Source of the DNA: Gentiana macrophylla
Taxonomy: Eukaryota; Streptophyta; Magnoliopsida; Gentianales; Gentianaceae
Length of the DNA stretch: 64,000 nt
Assembly: GCA_026214975.1 (NCBI GenBank)
Contig: CM047805.1
Location: 111,657,845 to 111,721,844, forward strand
Reading direction: 5' to 3'
The translations under genes were made by a program, and so were the position numbers. The notes below the pieces were generated by a model. That model was not told the DNA's origin and made no database searches. It saw nothing but the letters and a program-made list of their open reading frames with translations. This document shows positions 55,428-64,000 of the stretch, in pieces; the first letter of the stretch is position 1; every line of letters begins with the position of its first letter.

Positions 55428-56300
55428 CATATGTTCTCACTGATTAGGTAAAAGATGTTTAAATGGTACAATTGGAGTAGATCAAGGTGTAAGATGATCA
55501 AGTTCTAGTCTTTTCAACAACTGAGAAGCATAAGACCTAGTGTCAGAAAAAGACTAGCTGATTTTCTATGAGTTTCCATACTAAGGAAGTGAGAGATTGG
55601 AACAATATCTTTTAAGGCAAACTTGGAGTGTAACATCTGAATAAAATTATTATTCAAAGAATTAGAATCACTAGGAACAAAAATGTCATCCACATAACCC
55701 AAAACAGACAAAAACATGAGTACCAATTTTGAGTATGAACAGAGATGAGTCGACAACAGGATTATGGAAACATATGTGATCATCTATTACCCGAAAGTAG
55801 CAAACCAAGCTATACGAGCTTGCTTGAGTCCATATAAATCTTTCTTCAAATTTCAAACATAGTATGGCTTATTTTCATCAACACAACATGTATGTTGTAT
55901 AATACACATCCTTTATTTATGGGACAGTTGGAGAAAGTATTGTCTATATCAACTTGATGAATGTGCTAGTTTAGACTGACTTATAAGGCAAGAATAATTC
56001 TAATTGTGCTGGCTTTTGCAACTAGACTAAAAGTCACGGTGAAGTCATAACCATAGGTTTGATGGAACCTTTTTGCTACTATTCTTTCTTAAACATTGTA
56101 TCACCAAGCTTCTGAATACCCATCTACTACTCACATGTTTTCAGATTTTGGGATGGCGCAACAAGATCCAATTTTCATTTGTTTGTAAAGCATCAAATTT
56201 TGCAACCATAGCACTTTTCCACTCAGTACAATTCAAAGCTTCCAACACTTTAGTTGGTTAAGAAAGGTGATAAGGTAAAATCATGGATTGGATTTGAGTT
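55428..56300 (-). pseudogene. Element C reverse transcriptase fragment
   Basis: The 89-codon segment at 55514-55783 contains LGYVDDIFVPSDSNSLNNNF and SKFALKDIVPISHFL, i.e. the YVDD active site and following thumb region of Copia RT. Downstream frames give SYASQLLKRLELDHL, the usual Y...LL...G element, before the junction with A. Upstream (55800-56300) is broken RT sequence. Confidence 0.82.
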
Positions 56301-57264
56301 GAGTTGGTTTTGGGTTTTTAAATACCACTTTTTGACCTTGTTTGCATAGCATGACCTTGCGCAGGTTGAATTGATAAAAAGTGCATGGGAGAGGATGTGG
56401 ATGCATGGATACTTTGATCAGATGAATAAGCGAATTATTTAGGTTTGGAATTTTTAATGGTGTAGTGGTATCACTGACCTGTGAAGTGGAAGAGTTAGAA
56501 CATGATGTGGACAAAGATGGACTCTTGGAAGATCCAGTTGTGTTTGGTGCAGTGACATGAAATAACATAGTAGGGGAAGAAATATAAGATTGTACCTCTA
56601 ACTGAAGCAAATGGGCGAAACCATTGTGTCAAAAATGATCTTCCCGAGATGCGTTTTGTACAGAAGACGTCTCCTTGTGAGTTGAAGATGGTATGGTAAA
56701 ATGAATTGGAATAATTTGATCTGGTTCATTATGAACTTCTTTACAAGGTCCCTGTGAGAAACCTTCTTCAAAAAGGAATTCAACCTTATTAAAGACAACA
56801 TTCCTAGTGATGATAACTCTTTCAATAACATCCAAACACTTATAACCTTTGTGTTGAGGACTCAATCCCAGTTAGGTACACTTGCTAGCATGAAACGCGA
56901 ACATAGTAGGAAAATGGGTCTTAAATGAGGAAAGCAAGCACATCCCAACACCATGTGAAATTGGTAATCTAGTTTCTTTTTAACATAACCACAAAGAGAG
57001 ATTTATTATGTATGTGTAGGTAAGATGTTGATAACAGGATCAAGTTATAAACCAAAATTTTAATGGAATAGAAGCTTGAGCCAATGAGTCAAACCTAATT
57101 CAACCATGTGCATGTGTTTTGTCTCTGCTCTTCCATTTTATAGTTGAGCATGTGGACATGGGTGCCGAAACTGTATACCTTGATCTCTTAGATATGTTTC
57201 AAGACATCTAAACTCACATCCCCAAATAGTTTGAAGGCAGTTAATCTTGGTATAAAACTGATTC
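56301..57264 (-). pseudogene. Element C integrase end and linker
   Basis: The segment at 56629-56865 reads SPQHKGYKCLDVIERVIITR and NVVFNKVEFLFEEGF, matching the GYSSQ.KGY.CLD...R...SR.V.F.E..FP motif at the end of Copia integrase. A Ser/Thr/Pro-rich linker follows (56281-56610). Stops and shifts are numerous. Confidence 0.75.
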
Positions 57265-57869
57265 TCAACAAGATTTTTTTAATTGAAAATAAACTTCATA
57301 TTTGTCTTTTAAAGGAAAGATCCAAGTAAATCTTGACCAATCATCAATAACATGAACATCATACAAGAAACCATATGTGGATTTCAAAGAGGAAGGACAC
57401 CACATGTCAGAATGAATAAGATCCAACAACTTTTCAACATGAGAATTGGAATTAAAAAATGGTAAGGCATGGCCTTTGTCAACATGGCAAGCATCACAAA
57501 AATTCAACTTTTCATTGATTTCAACATTACAAGAATTCTTGATTTGACTCAACCTATATTTTGATGGGTGACCTAGTCTCTTATGCCAAACATTTGGATC
57601 TTGGCTCAAATTGAAAACACCTAATTGGATACTAAGAGAACTAGACACAAACTAAATACTATTGCTTCTACACGGAGTTTGAGAGTTAGATTGAACTAAA
57701 TGAACTTGAATTGAAAAAGATTTTGACTTGGATTGAAAGGAGGTCTCATTTGGAGCCATAATATAGTACACACCATCATTGAGAGTTCTTGTTAGAGGCA
57801 TCTTCCCTGTTTACTTGTCCTTCACATAGTGAACATCAAGAGTAAATTCAACAGTACTGTAATTATTTG
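57265..57869 (-). pseudogene. Element C integrase, zinc region and core start
   Basis: A 127-codon segment (57265-57648): WHKRLGHPSKYRL and FCDACHVDKGHALPF form the H-H-C-C region. LLDLIHSDMWCPS carries the first catalytic Asp and VIDDWSRFTWIFPLK follows. The rest of the core is degraded. Confidence 0.85.
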
Positions 57870-58116
57870 CTAGAATCCAGATATACTAAGTAGGTTTTTG
57901 GTCATCAGATGAGCATGTAAGATATCTCCTAACACTAGGGTGGTGTGTGGACAACGTGTAGTAAAATTAGTTTGGCCAACGTGTAGAATGGTTAATTTCT
58001 CACCATTTCCATCACCTAAAGATTCAAAACCATTGTAACATGTGCTGATGTGAACATAGTTTAAGCCAGATGTGAGGTGATTGGCGGCTCCACTATCCAT
58101 GTACCAAGTTGGATTG
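57870..58116 (-). pseudogene. Element C protease
   Basis: MDSGAANHLTSGLNYV has the catalytic DSGA. It continues to LGDILHAHLMTKNLLSISGF, the normal link to the pre-integrase region (LVLGDILHAHLMTKNLLSIS). The first Met is internal. Confidence 0.85.
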
Positions 58117-59397
58117 CTATGGACTGAGGAGTGGCAACATATGCTGAGACCTGATTGGGACCATTTTTGTTACCAGGGATGCAATCTTGTTCAAATATGT
58201 GCCAACAAGATGCCACATCATGTCAATTCTTTCCACAAAGTTAACACATCTTCCTATTACATGAATAACCTCCAAAGCCTCTTCCATTTTCAGGACCCTT
58301 GTCTCTTTCTTTAGCACCCCTGAAACATCCATTGTTGCCTCTACCTCTTCCATTTGCATGAAAGGGAGGTCTCCCACATGAGTTACAAACATTTGAGTTT
58401 TTTTAGAAAGAGGTCCTGAAGCTTAGTTTCTTGTTAGACCCGAGAGACCAGTTCTTGAACAGGGATCCAATCTAGGTATAAGTGACTCATGAGTGATCAA
58501 TTGGGACTGAACTTTTGGCTAAGTGAGTGAACCAAACCTAAATGTTATATTCACATTAGAAGACTCATAATCACGGTCCATACCTTCTAGAGTGGCTAAG
58601 ATTAGTTCAGATTTGAAAATTTGTTGGCCTACTAATGTCAAACTATCTGATTATGAATTCATTTGTGCAGGGTAATCAAACATGGATTTAGAACTCTTTG
58701 AAGATTTAGCCAAATCATCTTGTATTCTAACATTCTTGCCTTATGTCTACTATTAAACAATGTCTCAAGTGTTGACCAATTTTCATAGGCAGCTGAACAA
58801 CCATCAACCTTAGTCAATGCCTGCTCAGTCATTGAACTGAGCAGTCATCTCATCAAAACATGATCATTAGTCATCCAATCTTCAGTCAAAAAGTTCATTG
58901 AGGGGTTTTGCTAAACAGTTCTCGGAAATGACTCACTTAGAAAAGAGACTAGATTAAATATACGATTTTACAGTTTACAGCCTCTAAGTATATGAAGAAT
59001 AGTGTAACGCCATAGGAAATAGTTGTTTCGATCCAATTTAACAGTGCATTTTAGATTTAGATGGCCAGAAAATGGTGGATTATGTAATGGTATTTTTGGA
59101 TATGGACTTACAGAACCATGAAATAGAGGCTTGTGCAAAGAAGATCGGAAACATGTGTAAGGAGATTCTGATCATGCAAAGTTGATCCTAGAGAGAAAAG
59201 GAAGCGTTGGAACTGTGGATCCATATGAAGGAACTGAATGCATGTAACTATTCCATCAAAGATTGGAGGTAGATTTATCTTCTAAGCTGATAAAATTGAT
59301 CACAGCGGTTGGTTGAGCTACAATGTTCACCATCTGAGTTGTAATTTGAGCTGAAATGATTCCTGTTACTGGTGGTCTGAGCACTGGTAGTAGCCAT
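58117..59397 (-). pseudogene. gag: Element C gag
   Basis: A probable start MATTSAQTTSNRN at 59397 lies shortly after the PBS. The region is broken by many stops. Near 58140-58260 the frames give a zinc-knuckle-like CNRKMC.LCGK..HDVASCWH (compare CX2CX4HX4C), after a Gly/Arg-rich stretch (NGRGRGNNGCFRGAKERD). The adjacent protease confirms the assignment. Confidence 0.7.
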
Positions 59398-59411
59398 TGA
59401 AGCTTACCCAA

Positions 59412-59423
59412 GCTCTGATACCA
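59412..59423 (-). other. Element C primer-binding site
   Basis: Coding strand TGGTATCAGAGC, exact match to the initiator tRNA-Met PBS. LTR sequence should lie to its right. Confidence 0.9.
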
Positions 59424-59690
59424 AGAAATAAATTGAAGAAATGACATTTCAAGGATAAAATCTTTCATTGAATGATACTGTTAATACATAAAATACAATA
59501 GGACGTTTTAACACATGGTTAGTACACACACACCTAGGTGTCCTTCGAAGATGACAAGTGTACAAACAAACTAATAACCAAAAGGATAATGCATATAATA
59601 AATATCCCTAAATATTCTACTACATTCTTATCGTAATACAGAGTATTTTGGCTTTTTAAACGTTTCTCATATTATAAGGCATTCTTACAT
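59424..59690 (-). repeat. Probable 5' LTR remnant of element C
   Basis: By position, this region should be the C 5' LTR. It is A/T-rich and has no ORF. I could not find a clear TG/CA pair, and the other LTR is not in the window, so the right boundary is a guess. Confidence 0.4.
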
Positions 59691-60171
59691 TTCAATACAA
59701 TATGAAATGCATTGTTTGCATCTCCCGAAACAAGAAAAGACAAGAAAGAAGGACTCGGCAGTGGTAAACCGCACTGAAGATCGATAGACTTCGGTCTTCT
59801 TATCGTTTCACTCGTATCCCAAAGCTTACTTCGTACCTCTCCTCTTCGAGCATTAAAAGACATCTTAGGAAAGCATTCATTTTCAGCCTTTCAAGGAAAG
59901 GAAATGTTTATTACCCTGGATTCAAGCCGTAAGCAGGGTCAAAGGATGGGGCAGGGGAGTTTGAAACACTTTACATATGTCTATTTCCTTGGTGGGATAA
60001 ACCTTCTTCGTAGCTGTCCCCGGATAAAGGTGTTAGAGAAAAAGCCTTTTTTGAAGGGTTGAATAGTCAACTTTAGCATGATTTACGGACAGCCTCCGAT
60101 GTATGTCATCGAGAGTTAATGATATCATTAAATACTCCATACGGAGTAGTTGATGATGGGCTTTTGAATCA
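59691..60171. other. Unassigned non-coding DNA
   Basis: More balanced base composition than its surroundings at 59700-60060. No gene or repeat recognised. TACTCCATACGGAGTA (60136-60151), with 6-bp complementary arms, lies near the end. Confidence 0.4.
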
Positions 60172-61060
60172 CTCGATTCGGATTTCGGGTGAATGAGAAA
60201 TTAATAGCTAGAGTTGGTAGAAAATATGTAGGAGATGGGTGTTGAAGGGAGGATCTCATCCCATTCTCCCACATAGGTAACTTGAGGCTTGTGAGCTCCA
60301 GTAATAAGAGCTAGTGTATACTCTTATAGATGTGCCCCAAGGGGCAAGGCACTTTTGTGCAGGAGGGAGGACTTAGATTATTCCACACGCGCGCGCGCGC
60401 CGCAGCCGCCGTCCGGCCGGCTCGGCTCGGTTCGAGTGTTACTATTAATTTTTTGGACAAAATTTCTTTATGAAATTTACCCTAAATTAATTTTGGGATG
60501 TGATTGTGTCATTCGACCATTTAGAATTCAAAGATGCGTCATCCGACCAATCAGATTGCGGGATTTAATCCCACATGGCGTGAGGAATAAAGGCGCGCCT
60601 AGCTTCTTTCCTTGAGGGAGAAGTCGGCCATTATATTTCCTAGGGGAAAATTTTGATGATGTGTCTCGGCCAATCATATTTGAGCATTGGTTTCTCCTCT
60701 CCATTATATAAAGAACCCCATGGATGAGAGTTTAAGCATCAAATTTTCTCTAGTCTTTTCCACCCCAAAAAGTCTAGCATATAGATCTAGGTCTTGGGTT
60801 GAAGAGAAGTTGGAGCATTCTGTAAGTTCGCCGGAGCTCGGATTTTTGAAGTGCCTCTAAATCCGAGACGTAAAGCCGTTGTATCTTGGAAGACATTTGC
60901 TACTACCGTGGGCACCATACCGGAGCAATTTGTCTTAAGGAAATAGTAACTACTCGCCTCGGTTTGTCTTAGTCCTTTATTTTGTGCATACTACATTTAT
61001 TGTATATTATTTGAATCAGATATGCAAAATGATATTTATTTTGTTAGATCTACTAAATAA
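60172..61060 (+). repeat. Possible LTR-like sequence
   Basis: A candidate start TGTTGAAGGG at 60240, CCAAT (60670-60674), TATATAAAG (60705-60713), a transcribed-looking leader and the stretch GAAGACATTTGCTACTACCG (60889-60908) are reminiscent of Copia LTRs. An alternating CG run (60389-60400) and GC-rich patch lie at 60387-60430. I found no matching copy, PBS, polypurine tract or target duplication, so it may be a solo LTR or something else. Confidence 0.35.
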
Positions 61061-61450
61061 TATGAATTGTACTATTCACATGATTTATTTTCTAAATTAA
61101 TATTCCGTAAGTTAATCCGTAAATTACGGATCTGTTCCGTAAATCACTCCACACACGATACACTACCCAACAAAATGAAGAGTCCCAAGAGTTCCTATCT
61201 CTTTAAGTTGTTGAAGTGCTCTCGGCACGTACGTACCCATCTTAGGCAAGCATGGCAATATTTTGTAATATTATAGGACACTCCCATAATAGGTATCCGT
61301 GAGTCTTTCCCCACTCAATGTAATATTATAGGACACTCCCATAAAACAATACAATATTTTGTCTCGAAATGATAATAAAAACAACTCATTTATGAGGGTT
61401 TTAAACTATGTGAAATTTCTAAAAACTTATAATATGGGACCGAGGGAGTA
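61061..61450. repeat. Short repeats and a possible Stowaway-like MITE end
   Basis: The word GTAATATTATAGGACACTCC occurs twice (61269 and 61320). At about 61437-61450, GGGACCGAGGGAGTA resembles a Stowaway terminal repeat (GGGACGGAGGGAGTA). I see no left end. Confidence 0.4.
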
Positions 61451-62108
61451 TTTCCTAACACTCAAGGGTAGAGCATGGCCAAGAGCTCTTCAACATAATG
61501 TAGCAGAGGAGTATCGAAACCGGTGATTTTTTCATTTGCATATTATTGGTATATTTTTTATCTGGTCGTTTAGAATTACTATTTGGCAAAAACTCCTGCA
61601 AGAATAATCCTCGAATTCAATCATTTTATTCCTAACCGTCTTACATTTGATTAAATCTTTATTCGAATAAATGATTTTGTTTCTTTTCTTAATTTTTCAT
61701 AGACACGATATTATGAGAAATAATGTATGACATATCTTTTCTAAAAAATAAAAATAAAAAAATGTATGACATATCCAAAATTCTTCTACAGAATAAAGGG
61801 GAAAGGCAAGATAACATGTCGACGTTCAAAACAAAAAACTCATGTCGACCCTTTGTTTTTTATGTTTTGTTTCTTCGATGAAACCTATATGACTTTTCTT
61901 GTCCAAGTACCCGCATCAGTTTTTGAAGGATCATTATATCATGCGCCAAATTTCTGTCCACAAAAAGCTCAATTGTAGTCTGTTCATGACTGTAAGTTTT
62001 TGTTTTTTAGCTGTAATCATTAATCCTATGTGAAACTGTATGCAGGAAACACCAAACTTTAACTTAATATAAATGTTACCTCTCATCTTACTATTCAAGT
62101 TAGTTACT
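61451..62108. other. A/T-rich non-coding DNA
   Basis: No ORF, repeat or element recognised. Small ORFs (e.g. 70 codons at 61766) have no motif. Confidence 0.5.
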
Positions 62109-62748
62109 GTTAAGGATTAAGCTATATTAGGATATATTAAATCAGTAGATTAGCTCTTGTACATATGACTAGATTGATCTAGGCCTTGTCCTTAAGATGT
62201 TTGTTTTGATGATTAGGAGAGAGGAGAATCTTGATAGGACAATTGTTAGATTATGATGATGTATAGTGTAACAGAATTATGTTAATATACTCTAAGCTCT
62301 CTGCATTCTCGTCCTCAAGTCGGAGCATTAGTTATTACGATATTCTGATATTATGATGTATATTATATTTATATTTTTGTATTTATCTTGTAAGGGTAGT
62401 TTGGTAATTATAGATAGAGGGAAAGCTCTAGATTGTACTATATATATATTGTACATGTGAGATTAATGAATGATAAGGAAAATGTTTTACAAAATTCTTG
62501 ACAAGGTAGCAGAGACAGAGGTAATGAGATCGAACCCTGTTGCCAACATTATTTTCCCTATTTATATTGTGCAAGTGTAGGGAGTTCATCGGTTTAAGAT
62601 TGTGCAAATGTTGGGAGAGATTTCCAGACATGAGGGGGAGTGTTAAAGTGTATAAAATGTTAATAATCTACCTCCCTGCAAGTGTTGGGATAGATTGTCA
62701 GATTGTGCAAGTGTTGGGAGAGAGTTCTGACTTAAGGGGGCGTGTTAA
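62109..62748 (+). repeat. Possible internally deleted Copia remnant with tandem units
   Basis: A candidate LTR start TGTTAAGG (62109) is followed about 390 nt later by AAGGTAGCAGAGACAGAGGT, a degenerate PBS-like leader, and 'GATCGAACCCTGTTGCC'. Further on, GAGGGGGAG directly precedes TGTTAAAG (62641). Around 62568-62745 a TGCAAGTGTTGGGAGAGA-like unit occurs about four times. This could be an LTR-leader-PPT-LTR deletion derivative. Boundaries are unproven. Confidence 0.35.
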
Positions 62749-64000
62749 TGTAACGCCCCGTTCCCGGACACCGAGTCCATATCTGGAAAAGACGTTCGAC
62801 ACGTATAATATAAAATAAATCCCTTATTATACGTTAGTCTCTACTACGTCGTATCGAGCTAAGCAAACGGAAGCTAAATGACTCGAGTATAATTTTTTTT
62901 TTCCAACATACAAGAATAGAAACAAACATCCAAAGATGGAAATGTATTCTATTACAACGAAACTCCAAAAGAAAACTTATTACATACGACACCTTCAAAA
63001 GAAACTAATAAAAAGAAATTACAAGTTTCCCAAAATGAACAACAAGTCTACTGTATCATAAAAACAAGGAATAAAATAAATGCTCCAATGTCGGCGTCCT
63101 CAAACGTCGTCTTCGAAATCCTCACCGAATTTCGTTTTAACCTGTTCATCTTCTCACCCTCACACACTTAAGAAAACATGTTTTTGAGGTAAGTACAAAG
63201 TATTTAATAAAAGGAAGAAGCTATGACTTAATTACAGAGTACAATACAAGGTTCACAATTATAGATTATCTTGATAAGACCGACTCATTCTAGGTTTCAT
63301 TGCATGCTCATCAACATGTTATGACTATATGTTTCAAATTTAACTTATCTATGTTACATCCGCATTTAAGGTCACTGCACATGGTGTATATCCACCATGA
63401 AATATACTGTGCAACATATTGGTGGATCACACCAATAACCACGGGGGAAAGCCGGATAGCATACACGTTCGACGAATTTCCTCCACTGCCATTCAGGCGT
63501 TTATAGGCCAGCAGCATTGTTTGCTTTTACTGAACACCCACACATCGCGATATAGTCTTGTGCCTATCCAAAAAGGGCATGATGTTTTATCTTTTACTAG
63601 TCAAGTATGTACTATATTAGTTGTTAATTAGCCGCCCAAGTGTTTTCAAGAAAACCTCACCTTAACAGCTCTACTCCCTCACTTAGACAACTAGACTCAA
63701 CAAACTATCACATACACAGACATTGATGAATACTAACTCATCAAAGCACAAGCCTATCATGCTCTTCCGACGGTCCCGGACTTCAACTCTTAGGAAGAAT
63801 CCATCCGGTGCAATAACTAAATGCATCAGACAATCAATCAAGGCTTGTTCATATTCAATTTTGTTATTAGGTCAAGAAACAACATTTAAAACTAGACTTG
63901 GGCTTACAACAACATTTTCCCCAAAACATACGTCAATTTGTGCGCTTTCTTTGGAATACGTGCGCATTGATCGACCAGAAACTTGTTGAAACTCCCTGTC
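62749..64000. other. Unassigned non-coding DNA, possibly a Gypsy LTR
   Basis: It begins TGTAACGCCCCGTTCCC, a start I associate with LTRs of some chromovirus-type Gypsy elements. No coding region is convincing; ORFs up to 88 codons (63723-63989) lack motifs. No partner copy is in the window. Confidence 0.3.

Larger units (their letters stand above)
55428..59424 (-). mobile_element. Element C: decayed Copia retrotransposon (Ale/Retrofit-like), cut by A
   Basis: The minus strand holds, in order, PBS, gag, protease, integrase and RT of a Copia element. The RT stops at the A boundary (55428), so the remainder should lie left of the window. Motifs such as MDSGAANHLT and FALKD resemble Ale/Retrofit elements, but no phylogeny was made. 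It is heavily broken and is the oldest recognisable element here. Confidence 0.83.

Noticed and set aside
60387..60430. CpG-island-like promoter of a host gene
   Set aside because: Only a short alternating CG run and a GC-rich patch; no coding sequence follows, and the TATA box 300 bp on fits an LTR-like sequence better.
63723..63989. 88-codon ORF near the window end
   Set aside because: No recognisable motif, typical chance length for this base composition, and in sequence that looks repetitive.

Overview
The window is plant nuclear DNA, most likely from a eudicot with a large repeat-rich genome. It is almost wholly a nest of LTR retrotransposons. I recognise no host gene, rRNA, tRNA, CRISPR array or bacterial feature. 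Primer-binding sites match plant initiator tRNA-Met (Copia) or tRNA-Asp (Athila-type Gypsy), and all recognisable proteins are retrotransposon Gag or Pol, or the extra ORF of SIRE/Maximus-type Copia elements.

Order of insertion, oldest first. (C) A decayed minus-strand Copia element at 55428-59424 was cut inside its RT by (A), a plus-strand SIRE/Maximus-like Copia element running from before base 1 to 55427, whose 5' LTR is off the window. A carries the gag end, PR, INT, RT, RNase H, then a long third ORF preceded by promoter-like sequence. (D), a Copia element with decayed pol (7088-33154, TSD AAAAG), sits in the end of that third ORF. (B), a pol-less minus-strand relative of A (34470-54627, TSD CGTTT), sits in A's 3' LTR. 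D in turn carries two solo LTRs (7217-8984, TSD GTAAC; 13897-15363) and (E1), a minus-strand Athila-like element in its 3' LTR (17629-31500, TSD CACTG). B carries (E2), a plus-strand Athila-like element in its left LTR (35590-46859, TSD GTTGT).

From 59425 to 64000 the sequence is non-coding and holds fragments that look like LTRs, a MITE end and short repeats. I cannot delimit them well.

Most interesting signals: (1) two tandem hairpins with compensatory base changes, in 63-bp units exactly 88 bp apart, in the 3' non-coding part of both E1 and E2; (2) six self-complementary 12-mers at alternating spacings of about 20 and 30 bp in the leader between PBS and gag of both E1 and E2; (3) similar palindromic words both upstream and downstream of the TATA box in several different LTR families; (4) the third ORF of A and of B each preceded by a TATA box about 100 nt upstream of the ATG, with B having lost all of pol while keeping this unit; (5) an extra internal LTR and a repeated polypurine module showing that E1 is a recombinant. 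Most coding regions are broken by stops or frameshifts, so nearly all are annotated as pseudogenes.
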